Positions 25,233-33,519 of a stretch of 64,000 nucleotides of DNA are shown one piece after another (positions within the stretch are counted from its first letter, which is position 1; the number at the start of each line of letters is the position of its first letter). The position numbers were made by a program, and so were the translations under genes. The DNA is taken from the NCBI RefSeq assembly GCF_000732485.2, contig NZ_JAQV02000024.1:62001-126000 (forward strand). Reading direction: 5' to 3'. Below the pieces are notes generated by a model. That model was not told the origin of the DNA, made no database searches, and worked only from the letters and a program-made list of their open reading frames with translations. The DNA comes from Bacillus sp. SJS (lineage in GTDB: Bacteria > Bacillota > Bacilli > Bacillales > Bacillaceae).

Positions 25233-26765
25233 ATGACAAATTCACGTTTGAATACGAAGCTTCCACTCTATCCTTCTTCCTTATGGAGACCTGTTGAAAA
25301 TGAACCCTCTTTTCCGCCTCTTGAAGAATCTCTTACCGTTGATACCGTCATTGTCGGAGCTGGCATTACAGGAATAACAGCAGCCTATTTGCTGCAAAAA
25401 GCGGGAATTCATACTGCTCTAATCGATGCCAGGAAAGCTCTTGGCGGAACAACGGGACATACGACAGCTAAAATTACCTGCCAGCATGGTGAAATTTATG
25501 ACTCTCTTATTCAAGGAATTGGCGAAGAAAAAGCAAGAGAATACTTTCAAGCGAATGAAACAGCCTTATCGTTTATTAAAGACACAGTTCAAAAGCTAGA
25601 AATCTCCTGTCAGCTGCAAACGCAGGATGCTTATTTGTATGCCGCTTCCTCAAGCGGAGACAAAAAAGTCAGGGCTGAATATGAAGCCTATAAGAAACTT
25701 GGCATTCCCGCTGAATTCATTGAAAACACACCACTTCCATTCCCTGTGAAATCCGCCATTCGGGTCAAAAATCAGGCACAATTCCACCCAGTAGAATATC
25801 TTTCTGATCTGCTGAAGGAATTTGTCAGCTCTGGAGGATATGTTTTCGAGCATACCCGTGCAGTGGAACTCGAGAAGTCAGAAAATCCTGTTATCACAAC
25901 TGCAGAAGGGTATAAATTAACCAGCCAGCACGTTCTCATTTCCTCTCACTACCCGTTTCCGGATATTACAGGGCTGCAATTTACAAAACTGGAACCGGAG
26001 CGTTCATATATCCTGGCGGCAAAAACCTCCCACCCGTTCCCTAAAGGAATGTATATCAGCGCCGATGATCCAGTCCGATCACTCCGGTCGGCAGAAGAAG
26101 ACGGGGAGCAGCTTGTGCTGATAGGCGGCGAGGATCATAAAACGGGACAAATTCTGAACACAGAGCAATGCTACGAAGCGCTGGCGGAATTCGGAGAGGA
26201 GCAACTAGATATGACTGAGATCCGCTACCGCTGGTCGGCACAGGATTTAAAAACATTAGATGGCGTTCCTTATGCAGGTCCTATCACGAAAGAGCATCCC
26301 AATATTTTGATAACAACTGGATATGGTCTATGGGGAATGACGAACGGCACGGCGGCTGCCCAGATAGCTGCTGATTCAATTATGGGGAAAAAGAACCCTT
26401 ATGCAGAGCTATATTCTCCTCAGAGGCCGGGAAATAAAACCGCTGCTGTCCAATTTATTAAACAGAATACGGATACAGCAAAGGAATTTGTAAAAGGAAA
26501 GCTGAAAAGATCTCAAGAAAAAGCAGAGGACTTGGGATTTGATGAAGGGGCGAGAATAAAAGTCAATGGACATAAAGCAGGTGCTTATAAGGATCCAGCC
26601 GGAAACATTTCGCTGGTGAAACCTGTATGCACACATATGGGATGCGATCTGGAGTGGAACAATGGTGATCGGTCATGGGACTGCCCTTGTCATGGATCCA
26701 GATTCAGTACAGATGGAGAAATTCTCGAAGGCCCTGCTGTAAAACCGCTCACCAAGCTTGATTAA
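25233..26765 (+). CDS. yhfW: FAD-dependent oxidoreductase with C-terminal Rieske domain (YhfW-like)
   Basis: Fused protein of 510 residues. The N-terminal DAO-type domain has the FAD-binding motif TVIVGAGITGITAAYLLQ (about 36-53) and the closing ITTGYGLWGMTNGT. After a linker, the last 85 residues are a Rieske [2Fe-2S] domain with CTHMGCDLEWN and CPCHGSRFS, which keep both Cys and both His ligands. The domain order and length match B. subtilis YhfW. Electrons could pass between FAD and the cluster; the substrate is unknown. It overlaps the convergent ywaF-like gene by four bases. Confidence 0.92.
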   Translation: MTNSRLNTKLPLYPSSLWRPVENEPSFPPLEESLTVDTVIVGAGITGITAAYLLQKAGIHTALIDARKALGGTTGHTTAKITCQHGEIYDSLIQGIGEEKAREYFQANETALSFIKDTVQKLEISCQLQTQDAYLYAASSSGDKKVRAEYEAYKKLGIPAEFIENTPLPFPVKSAIRVKNQAQFHPVEYLSDLLKEFVSSGGYVFEHTRAVELEKSENPVITTAEGYKLTSQHVLISSHYPFPDITGLQFTKLEPERSYILAAKTSHPFPKGMYISADDPVRSLRSAEEDGEQLVLIGGEDHKTGQILNTEQCYEALAEFGEEQLDMTEIRYRWSAQDLKTLDGVPYAGPITKEHPNILITTGYGLWGMTNGTAAAQIAADSIMGKKNPYAELYSPQRPGNKTAAVQFIKQNTDTAKEFVKGKLKRSQEKAEDLGFDEGARIKVNGHKAGAYKDPAGNISLVKPVCTHMGCDLEWNNGDRSWDCPCHGSRFSTDGEILEGPAVKPLTKLD

Positions 26766-27430
26766 AGGGTTCTGCCACTTCGAAAAGGCAGATATAAAAG
26801 AAAAAAACTGACCAGCATAACTCCTTCCATAGAAAGCAAATACCACGGCCATGGGCCAAGTACCTCCAGAAGGGATCCCCCTGCTGGTTTTTTCATAATG
26901 TATAAGTAGTTTGAGTTTAGAAGATGATTGATCCAAAAAACTGCCGCTGCATACAGATTGACCAGCATAGCTGTGATCCAGAGAGATCGCAGTGATGGCC
27001 TAAAGCCCATTGCAGCAAAAAGAAGGCATGCCATGATCACTCCTGCATGAGATACAAAAAACGTGAAGAAAACAGGATGCGGAAATGTATAGGGACCAAG
27101 ATCCGGGCTTACGATTGCTTGAAATGAACTTGCAATTCCTGCATACCAAAGAAATTGAAAGAGGGCTCTATTTTTCGTAAAAGTCATGACTATTGCCAGG
27201 ATAACAGCAAGATCACTTAAATGAAGCGGGAGATCCGCCGACAGAGACCATCTTCCAGCTGATAGCTTCCATAGCTGTTCAACCACTTCAGACGACAATA
27301 GGACAAATCCAAAAGCATACCGGGCTGCGTTAAAATGATACCGGAGAATAAATACAAGCGCCATGGCAATAAAAGTCACGAATAGCGCCAAAATGTGTGC
27401 TTCAGAAAAAATATGAAAAGCCTTGTCCAA
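26762..27430 (-). CDS. ywaF: YwaF family (TIGR02206) integral membrane protein
   Basis: Protein of 222 residues with six to seven hydrophobic helices; it includes HIFSEAHILALFVTFIAM at the start, LPLHLSDLAVIL and GPWPWYLLSMEGVML near the end, all characteristic of the YwaF/TMEM164-like family. The conserved histidine and aspartate of LHLSDL lie in the membrane. Function unknown. The start is TTG 27430 behind AGAGGTGATG. Confidence 0.85.
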   Translation of the reverse strand: MDKAFHIFSEAHILALFVTFIAMALVFILRYHFNAARYAFGFVLLSSEVVEQLWKLSAGRWSLSADLPLHLSDLAVILAIVMTFTKNRALFQFLWYAGIASSFQAIVSPDLGPYTFPHPVFFTFFVSHAGVIMACLLFAAMGFRPSLRSLWITAMLVNLYAAAVFWINHLLNSNYLYIMKKPAGGSLLEVLGPWPWYLLSMEGVMLVSFFLLYLPFRSGRTL

Positions 27431-27583
27431 AATGTCATCACCTCTGAATCATCATCCGCTAATCTATGGGGATTTATTCAATTGTGCATCCAGTTTACTA
27501 AGAATAGCAAAGCCTTTAACCCGCTGCCGGATTATTCCGGTATACTTCACGGCAGAAATTCAGCTGTTTACCTGCTAATGTGC

Positions 27584-27618
27584 AAAAAAGAGGAGACCGG
27601 CCACCGCCTTCTCCTCTT
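27584..27618 (-). terminator. Terminator of the SNase lipoprotein gene
   Basis: Minus-strand arms GAGGAGA-GGC and GCC-TCTCCTC are followed by TTTTTTG, three bases after the stop. Confidence 0.85.
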
Positions 27619-27620
27619 CG

Positions 27621-28430
27621 TTATTTGTCACATGCCAATCCGTCTCCATCCCGGTCAAGTCTATGCGGATCTCCGGGGCCTGCTGCTTCAAAAAAGGCCT
27701 GGGCTTCCTCATGGCCGGAAAAATCACCGCAATCCTTATCCGGCCCTTTTGGGTCGAATTGCTGATTTGCTTGAGAATTTTCTCCTTTAGATGGCTCCTC
27801 TGGCACCTGATCATTCACTTCATCTTCAAATCCGCGATCAGTGGCATAATTTTCAAGTGACCATATTTTCCGTTCTTCTTTTTTTGCCTTTGCCTCTGCT
27901 TCCTTAAATTGATCCAGATATTTTGTATTAGGCGGGTATACAGCTACCCTTGCAAGCCCTTCTTTTAAGAGGCGTTTGTTGTACATTTGTCCGTCCATCC
28001 ATATGTATGCGAGCAAACGGCCAAAACGGTCTCTTTCCTCTACTCCTAATTCAAGTTCAATTTCCTTCCCTTCCAATTGCTCCTTTGTAAAGGCTGAGGC
28101 CTCTTTGGCAAATGGCTGAGGGTTTCCTTCGTATTTCCCTCTGCTTTCGGGCGTATCAATTAATATAAGACGGACTTTTTCCGTTGCCCCATTTTTAAGT
28201 TCTGCTTTCAGTGTATCTCCATCTGTAACAGAAAGTACGGTTGCTGGAACCGTATTTCCCTTTTCTTCCTCTAATACAGCGCTTTTTTCATCTCCTTGTT
28301 TTTCCTGTTTCGTTTCTTTATTGGATGAAGAATGGGTTTGAACGGGTTGATCGGATGGCTGCGTCATCGCCGAACATCCTGCCAAGCTTAAATGAGTAAG
28401 TAAAATAATCGCTATCATCTGTTTTTTCAA
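27621..28430 (-). CDS. Thermonuclease-family lipoprotein with Excalibur domain
   Basis: Exported nuclease of 269 residues. The lipobox LSLAGC (Cys19) anchors it to the membrane, followed by a Ser/Lys/Glu-rich spacer. The staphylococcal nuclease fold covers about 60-195 with active-site residues in TDGDTLKAEL, VRLILIDTPESRG and EERDRFGRLLAYIW. The C-terminal Excalibur calcium-binding motif DCGDFSGHEEAQAFF...DPHRLDRDGDGLACD is complete. B. subtilis YncB is comparable but lacks the same tail as far as I recall. The start appears to be TTG 28430 after AAAGGAG. Likely degrades extracellular DNA or RNA using Ca2+. Confidence 0.93.
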   Translation of the reverse strand: MKKQMIAIILLTHLSLAGCSAMTQPSDQPVQTHSSSNKETKQEKQGDEKSAVLEEEKGNTVPATVLSVTDGDTLKAELKNGATEKVRLILIDTPESRGKYEGNPQPFAKEASAFTKEQLEGKEIELELGVEERDRFGRLLAYIWMDGQMYNKRLLKEGLARVAVYPPNTKYLDQFKEAEAKAKKEERKIWSLENYATDRGFEDEVNDQVPEEPSKGENSQANQQFDPKGPDKDCGDFSGHEEAQAFFEAAGPGDPHRLDRDGDGLACDK

Positions 28431-28517
28431 CTCTATGAAGACTCCTTTACTTTGCAGTTATATAAGATTATAGGTGCCAAATGAACAATATGTACATTGT
28501 TAAGTCAGTTTTCCACC

Positions 28518-28545
28518 AAAAAAAAACGCAGAAGACCATTCTGCG
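28518..28545 (-). terminator. Terminator of the cysteine-rich gene
   Basis: The 7-bp arms CGCAGAA and TTCTGCG with a 5-base loop are followed by nine Ts on the minus strand. Confidence 0.88.
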
Positions 28546-28585
28546 CCATCATTTTGGTTAACTTTTAGCATGTTCTGAAAAACTC

Positions 28586-28864
28586 TTACTGGCAGGAAGT
28601 ACAGTCATTAAAGCATTGAGTATAGTTGAGAGGGAAGAGTGTCCGGCATACATTCGCGCAATAACGGGAGCAGCTTCCAGAGCTTACCTGGCTGCATCCG
28701 CAGTTCCTGCGGCGGTCTGACATTCCTTCTGTCTGTCCGTTTCCGCACGACTTGCGGCCGTGATCGGACGTTCCTTTTCTGCTGCGATGACAGGATGAAC
28801 CCGCCAATTCATCCAAATAGAGTCTTGGCTTACTGCCAGAATGGCATCTATTTCGAGAACTCAT
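28586..28864 (-). CDS. Cysteine-rich basic small protein
   Basis: Ninety-two residues with eleven cysteines; eight of them lie in the last 36 residues (CGCSQVSSGSCSRYCANVC, then QCFNDCTSC). The N-terminal half is basic and Ser/Gly/Arg-rich. There is no signal peptide or membrane helix. AGGAGGGG precedes ATG 28864 at ideal spacing, and a strong terminator follows, so it is a complete single-gene unit. A CATAGAATA at 28940-28948 fits the -10 form of mother-cell sporulation promoters, but no good -35 was found. A spore-coat or metal-binding role is possible; neither is shown. I recognise no named family. Confidence 0.75.
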   Translation of the reverse strand: MSSRNRCHSGSKPRLYLDELAGSSCHRSRKGTSDHGRKSCGNGQTEGMSDRRRNCGCSQVSSGSCSRYCANVCRTLFPLNYTQCFNDCTSCQ

Positions 28865-28950
28865 AATATCCCCTCCTTTCCCTAATAGAGTATTCAGACT
28901 CTATCAGTTGGAGGCGACGAATATCCCTGCTGCTTCTATTATTCTATGAT

Positions 28951-29283
28951 TCAGCGGGGTGCCCATAGGATAATTCCTGCACCGATCAGACAGATAACGG
29001 CTCCTAATGTGTCATAGAAATCAGGTGCTTTTCCATCTACTCCCCAACCCCATAGTAAAGCGAGAACGATAAATAATCCTCCGTACGCTGCATACACTCT
29101 GCCGAAATCAGGAAAATCCTGCAGGGCCGGCAATATGCCATACACAACCAGCACTGCCCCGCCAATGATTCCGTACCATATTGGAAGACCGTTCTTGATC
29201 CATAGCCAAATTAAATAGCCTCCACCAATTTCCGCTAAACCCGCTAATACAAATAAAATGATAGATTTGATCATAGTCCACAT
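28951..29283 (-). CDS. YnfA family (UPF0060) membrane protein
   Basis: Protein of 110 residues with four transmembrane helices, the layout of small multidrug-resistance-like carriers. The family-specific blocks are LAGLAEIGGGYLIWLWI, GRVYAAYGGLFIVLALLWGW and DTLGAVICLIGAGIILWAPR. The transported substrate is not known for this family. ATG 29274 (MIKSIILF) is an alternative start. A short hairpin lies after the gene at about 28888-28909 without a T-run. Confidence 0.93.
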   Translation of the reverse strand: MWTMIKSIILFVLAGLAEIGGGYLIWLWIKNGLPIWYGIIGGAVLVVYGILPALQDFPDFGRVYAAYGGLFIVLALLWGWGVDGKAPDFYDTLGAVICLIGAGIILWAPR

Positions 29284-29473
29284 ACTTTCTGTGCTTTATT
29301 CATAGCAAATATTAAATCAAGTGAACGAATCTTACAAGCTTAGCCTTCTCCTAAAACTTCCTATTTTCAAGTGGATGACTAGACCTGCAGAAAAGAGTAT
29401 GATAGGTTTAACCATACTTTATATTAATGAAAGATAAGTCGGGATTTGTTTGTTCCCTGAGGTGATAAATAGG

Positions 29474-30148
29474 ATGAATATTGATGCTGAATTAACTGCG
29501 AAAGTTTCCGTAAAAAGTGTAGACCCTCTTGACCCGGTTCATGTAAAAAATATACCGCAAGGCTGGAAATTGCTTGGCCGCGGAAACTATGCGGCCGTTT
29601 TCGTAAACGAAGGACTCCCAGGAAAAATTGTTAAGCTTTATGCAGAAAACCGCGAAGGCGCCGATAAAGAAAGACAAGTATACCAAATACTTGGCGATCA
29701 CCCAGCATACTCGGTCATGTTCAGCTATAGTGACCGTTATCTCATATTAAAAAAACTGGAGGGCATCACTCTTTACGATGCTCTTAGAAAAGGTGTTTAC
29801 ATCCCTGAAAAAGTCATAAAAGATGTAGACGACGCCATTGCATATGCCAGGGAAAAGGGATTAAACCCCACGGATATACACGGAAAAAATGTCATGATGA
29901 AGGATGGCCGCGGCTATATTGTGGACGTCTCTGATTTTTTAGAAGTGTTTGATTGTCCAAGGTGGAAGGATTTCAAAAAGGCCTACTACCGGATATACCT
30001 TCCCCTTTCAAGATTCAGAAAATGGAAGATTCCGCGCTGGATGCTCGAACGGATTCGCAAAGGCTATCAGAAATACCTGAAGATTAACGGATATTACAAA
30101 AGAAAGAAAAAGAGCAAAGAAACAAAACGCCTTGCTAAGAAAAGCTAG
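29474..30148 (+). CDS. YrzF-like protein with degenerate kinase fold
   Basis: About 224 residues. It has a glycine-rich loop (LLGRGNYAAVFVNE), an ATP-lysine candidate in GKIVKLYAE, and a catalytic-loop-like GLNPTDIHGKNVMM followed by GYIVDVSDF, matching a minimal RIO/eukaryote-like kinase. The usual HxD is replaced by TDIHGKN and DFG by DVSD, so activity is uncertain. The last 60 residues are very basic (KRKKKSKETKRLAKKS). B. subtilis YrzF is the closest named protein I recall. ATG 29474 has GAGGTGA upstream; a TTG at 29450 lacks one. Confidence 0.78.
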   Translation: MNIDAELTAKVSVKSVDPLDPVHVKNIPQGWKLLGRGNYAAVFVNEGLPGKIVKLYAENREGADKERQVYQILGDHPAYSVMFSYSDRYLILKKLEGITLYDALRKGVYIPEKVIKDVDDAIAYAREKGLNPTDIHGKNVMMKDGRGYIVDVSDFLEVFDCPRWKDFKKAYYRIYLPLSRFRKWKIPRWMLERIRKGYQKYLKINGYYKRKKKSKETKRLAKKS

Positions 30149-30156
30149 GCGTTTTT
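30124..30156 (+). terminator. Terminator of the yrzF-like gene
   Basis: AAAACGCCT-GCT and AGC-AGGCGTTTT pair with one bulge on each side, then TTTG. The stem overlaps the stop codon. Confidence 0.8.
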
Positions 30157-30167
30157 GTTTTCTTTCT

Positions 30168-30815
30168 CTACCGGGTTATCTCTTTCTTCAAAGCTCTGGC
30201 AGCTGCGGCGGGATTTTCCGATCTGCTGATGCTTGAAATAACCGATACTCCATCTGCTCCCGCCATTACAACGTTCTTCGCATTCTCAGCCGTTATTCCG
30301 CCAATCCCTACCATTGGAATATCAATGCCTGCTTGCTTGATCTCCTCGATTACAGCGGTGCCTTTCGCTTCCTTCGCATCCTCTTTGGATGAAGTCGGAA
30401 AGACAGGACCCACCCCAATGTAATCTGCCCCATCGGCTAAAGCACGCTTTGCCTCTTCTGCGCTATGCACGGATACCCCGAGAATCATACCATTTAAGCG
30501 TGTAATGATCTCACTGGCTTTGGCGTCATCCTGTCCTACATGAATTCCGTCCGCCCCTATTTTTAATGCCAGCTCCACATCATCATTTACAATGAAGGGA
30601 ATATTTGAGTTTCTGCATATTTGCATCAGCCGGACCGCAAGCTGTTCAATTTCATCGGCAGTATGAAGTGAACCCTTGCCTTTTTCGCGAAATTGGAAGA
30701 GCGTAATTCCTCCTTCAATCGACCCGGTTACTACCTCTTCAATATCATTCGGACAGTCCTGTGTTCCTGCTATAAAATAAAGGGCCAAGTGCTGTTTTAT
30801 CCGGTTCCTGTTCAT
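30168..30815 (-). CDS. thiE: Thiamine-phosphate synthase
   Basis: TIM-barrel enzyme of 215 residues that joins HMP-diphosphate to HET-phosphate to make thiamine phosphate. Signature blocks: TLFQFREKGKG, PFIVNDDVELALKIGADGIHVGQDD, GVSVHSAEEAKRALADGADYIGVGPVFPTSSK, and GIGGITAENAKNVVMAGADGVSVIS. ATG 30815 overlaps the thiD stop (ATGA), showing translational coupling. It is the last gene of the thiM-thiD-thiE operon under the TPP riboswitch. Confidence 0.97.
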   Translation of the reverse strand: MNRNRIKQHLALYFIAGTQDCPNDIEEVVTGSIEGGITLFQFREKGKGSLHTADEIEQLAVRLMQICRNSNIPFIVNDDVELALKIGADGIHVGQDDAKASEIITRLNGMILGVSVHSAEEAKRALADGADYIGVGPVFPTSSKEDAKEAKGTAVIEEIKQAGIDIPMVGIGGITAENAKNVVMAGADGVSVISSISRSENPAAAARALKKEITR

Positions 30816-31618
30816 ATCTGTCTCATCCTCTTTTGGAAAGCCCAATGGTTAGTAGGACCATGGCCTTCTCCAATTACAAGCGTTTCTTCAATAGCTGCCT
30901 GAATAAATTGCTTCGCTGTTTCCGCAGCTTTAGCAATCGTGCTGCCCTTAGCAAGTTCAGCTGTCAAGGCGGCTGAAAATGTACAGCCTGTCCCATGTGT
31001 ATGCCTTGTTTCAATTCGCTTGCTTATCAGTGCTGTAAACTCATGCCCATCGTAAAGGAGATCGGCTGACTCCTCCGCATTCTCTTCATGCCCGCCTTTA
31101 ATCAGGCACGAGGCAGCTCCCATATTATGAATAATCCTGCAAGCTTCTCGTTTATTTTCCTCATTATTAATCGTTATTCCGGTAATTTCTTCTGCCTCTG
31201 GAATATTAGGAGTAATAACGGCAGCGAGCGGAATGAGGTGATCAATCATTGCCTTAACCGCCTCACTCTGAAGAAGCGTGCTTCCGCCTTTGGCAATCAT
31301 AACCGGGTCAATAACAACATTTTTCCATCCAAAATTTTTAATTGAATCCGCTGCCGCCAAGATGATCTCTGCATTAAAGAGCATGCCTGTTTTAACGGCA
31401 TCCGGAGGGAGGTCCTCCCCTATTGCAGAAGCCTGCGCGGATACAGCATCGGCAGTTAAAGGAAACACTCCATGCACACCAAGGGTATTCTGGGCTGTTA
31501 CAGCTGTAACAGCACTCATCCCGAACACGCCAAGCTCCTGAAATGTTTTGAGGTCAGCCTGAATACCCGCTCCGCCGCCGCTGTCTGAACCGGCAATAGT
31601 TAATGCCTTTTTGATCAT
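30812..31618 (-). CDS. thiD: Hydroxymethylpyrimidine/phosphomethylpyrimidine kinase
   Basis: Ribokinase-family enzyme of 268 residues that phosphorylates HMP and HMP-phosphate. It opens with ALTIAGSDSGGGAGIQADLKTF and closes with the anion-hole GTGCTFSAALTAELAKG. The catalytic aspartate is in that TGTGCTFS context; KGGHEEN is the ATP region. ATG 31618 is one base past the thiM stop, with GGGGGG as ribosome-binding site inside the end of thiM. Confidence 0.97.
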   Translation of the reverse strand: MIKKALTIAGSDSGGGAGIQADLKTFQELGVFGMSAVTAVTAQNTLGVHGVFPLTADAVSAQASAIGEDLPPDAVKTGMLFNAEIILAAADSIKNFGWKNVVIDPVMIAKGGSTLLQSEAVKAMIDHLIPLAAVITPNIPEAEEITGITINNEENKREACRIIHNMGAASCLIKGGHEENAEESADLLYDGHEFTALISKRIETRHTHGTGCTFSAALTAELAKGSTIAKAAETAKQFIQAAIEETLVIGEGHGPTNHWAFQKRMRQI

Positions 31619-31619
31619 T

Positions 31620-32432
31620 CTATAACCCCCCCTTTTCAATTCTTGCACGAAGAGTGACTTGTTCTTCAGTCACCAGAAATAGCTGGTTCAAGAATTCGAC
31701 TTGAAAGCTCCCGGGTCCTTGATCCGCAGTTTTTTCAGCAGCCAGTTCTGCCGCGGTTCCATAAACAGCAAGCGCAGCCGCTGCAGCTGATACCGGATTT
31801 TTCTCAACTGCCAGAAAGGCTCCAACTACTGATGTGACCAGACATCCAGTACCTGTAACTTTCGTCAGGATAGAGTGGCCATTCGACACCTTCAATACCT
31901 GTTTTCCATCGGAGATATAGTCTGTCTCTCCCGTCACAGCCACCACCGTGTTCAGTTTCTTTGCAGCATGAAGTGCCAGCTCTTCTAAGTCTCCTTCAGC
32001 TTCTCCGGAATCGACTCCTTTGATTGCCCATTTCTGACCGGCTGCATTAGCGATTTCCGCCGCATTCCCACGAACAACAGCAACCTTTACCTCTTCAAGA
32101 ATCTGCTTAGCAGAACGTGTACGGAGCTCCGTTGCACCCGCTGCAACAGGATCCAGTACAACAGGAACACCGTGCTTATTAGCGGATTTGCCTGCAAGAA
32201 TCATAGATTCCACAGTCCGCTCTGTCAGTGTGCCAATGTTTAAAACGAGCACTCCTGCCATAGCAGCCATTTCTGCTGCTTCTTGCTTGGCATCTGCCAT
32301 AACCGGTGAAGCACCAAGGGCCAATAGCCCATTGGCTGTAAAATTAGCAACTACAATATTCGTTATATTATGTACCAGGGGATTTACCTCTCTTACTTTA
32401 CTCAGCAATGCTCCTGCTTTTTGTGCATTCAT
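31620..32432 (-). CDS. thiM: Hydroxyethylthiazole kinase
   Basis: Kinase of 270 residues that salvages thiazole (HET) for thiamine synthesis. Typical blocks: [21 protein letters not shown] near the start, [27 protein letters not shown], and [20 protein letters not shown] with the catalytic cysteine region. First gene of the operon; with ThiD and ThiE it forms a salvage route from HMP and HET to thiamine phosphate. No thiC or thiO genes are nearby. Confidence 0.97.
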   Translation of the reverse strand: MNAQKAGALLSKVREVNPLVHNITNIVVANFTANGLLALGASPVMADAKQEAAEMAAMAGVLVLNIGTLTERTVESMILAGKSANKHGVPVVLDPVAAGATELRTRSAKQILEEVKVAVVRGNAAEIANAAGQKWAIKGVDSGEAEGDLEELALHAAKKLNTVVAVTGETDYISDGKQVLKVSNGHSILTKVTGTGCLVTSVVGAFLAVEKNPVSAAAAALAVYGTAAELAAEKTADQGPGSFQVEFLNQLFLVTEEQVTLRARIEKGGL

Positions 32433-32484
32433 TCAAATTCATCCTCTCTGGAAAGAGCCGCAGATAACCAGTGGGCGCCCATGC

Positions 32485-32635
32485 AAAAAGGCATCCCGCA
32501 TAGAAGCGAAATGCCTTTAATCATAAAATCTGATCAGTCATTACATTCTCCCTGCGCTGGCATTATCCAACAGGTTCACCCGGTCTACGGCGGATTAGCC
32601 GTACTCTCAGCCTGCTTCCACAAGCTCCCGATCCG
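32485..32635 (-). ncRNA. TPP riboswitch with intrinsic terminator
   Basis: On the minus strand the aptamer contains GCAGGCTGAGAGTACGG and ACCGGGTGAACCTGTTGGAT, then AATGCCAGCGCAGGGA (about 32547-32633), the conserved THI element. A terminator (AAAGGCAT and ATGCCTTTTTG, 32485-32518) follows, upstream of the thiM ribosome-binding site. TPP should cause premature termination. Confidence 0.97.
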
Positions 32636-32649
32636 TATTTTTTAAAGTA

Positions 32650-32678
32650 AGTTTATCCCTTACCACACGAAAAATCAA
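32650..32678 (-). promoter_or_regulatory. Sigma-A promoter of the thiMDE operon
   Basis: On the minus strand -35 TTGATT and -10 TAAACT are 17 bases apart. It starts four bases after the end of the upstream DUF4282 gene. Confidence 0.75.
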
Positions 32679-32681
32679 GCG

Positions 32682-32966
32682 TCACCCAATCTTCTCTTCT
32701 TCCTCGTTCCTGTCTGAAGCTATTTTTCCAAGAGATTCGTTCATTTTGAACATCACAATCAGCAATTCGCAATAAATCCGAATGGCAAACGGGCCCAGAA
32801 GCATTGTAAACAAACCCATCAGGATCTGCAGGCCGGGGGTCATTGATTCACCCGAATTAAACATCATCACCAAACCGGTCAGTACACTGATTCCGCTCCC
32901 AATATAAAAAATAATGGTTATTATGGCTGGTGTAATCATTTTATTAAAACTAAGAAACTCTTTCAC
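32682..32966 (-). CDS. DUF4282 family membrane protein
   Basis: Protein of 94 residues with two hydrophobic helices (ITPAIITIIFYIGSGISVLTGLV and LQILMGLFTMLLGPFAIRIY) followed by the family tail CELLIVMFKMNESLGKI and an acidic end. The start appears to be GTG 32966 behind GAGGGGTGA. Function unknown. It is upstream of, and probably not co-transcribed with, the thiamine operon, which has its own promoter. Confidence 0.85.
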   Translation of the reverse strand: MKEFLSFNKMITPAIITIIFYIGSGISVLTGLVMMFNSGESMTPGLQILMGLFTMLLGPFAIRIYCELLIVMFKMNESLGKIASDRNEEEEKIG

Positions 32967-33345
32967 CCGCTGTCACCCCTCATTTGAAATTCTCTTCAAA
33001 CAATAGGTATGCAAGCTGTATCTTATACATTCCTTCACATAGGCACAAAGATTTAACTTTTAGAAATACTGGCCTATTTAAATTTTTCCATCCTAATCCA
33101 TATATTTCTATATCCTTCAGAATCTTTCACTCTAAGGGGATTAACCCACGACCTTTCTCTTAAATAAGGCATCAGAAAAAAACATACTGGTTCGATAGAG
33201 GCCCCTTAATCCCTATTGAATCATAAAGTCCACAACCTTCTTCCCCTTTTACAATTAGTTCATAAAAGCGCAACCATTTTCGAATAGAATATGGGTATAT
33301 ATATAAAAAGGGGAACAATGGAAAAAAGGGGTAAAGGAGAACTTT
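32967..33345. other. AT-rich intergenic region
   Basis: About 380 bases with no supported gene or RNA motif. The promoter of the 57-residue membrane protein probably lies near 33260-33300 (a possible -10 TAGAAT at about 33284), but the -35 is unclear. Confidence 0.4.
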
Positions 33346-33519
33346 ATGAGGCTAACCTCAAGGCTTTGCATGATTTGTTCAATCCTATCGGTCTTGCTAT
33401 ACTTTCTAGCAAAAATACTTTATTTCTCAAAGTTCGCCCACTATATGAATATTTCATCGATCCTTCTCGTATTCGTAATCGTAATCGCCTTCTTCTTTGA
33501 TGATCATATAGGGTACTAG
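33346..33519 (+). CDS. 57-residue membrane protein
   Basis: Small ORF from ATG 33346, with AAAGGAG six bases upstream, to TAG. It encodes two hydrophobic stretches (LCMICSILSVLLYFLAKILY and SSILLVFVIVIAFFF) and ends FDDHIGY. The codons and ribosome-binding site support translation, and the overlapping longer frame at 33291-33500 has no site. No family recognised. Its stop codon coincides with the first bases of the second repeat array. Confidence 0.6.
   Translation: MRLTSRLCMICSILSVLLYFLAKILYFSKFAHYMNISSILLVFVIVIAFFFDDHIGY

Noticed and set aside
28639-28866. 75-residue plus-strand frame opposite the cysteine-rich gene
   Set aside because: No ribosome-binding site. The minus-strand frame has an ideal site and a terminator.
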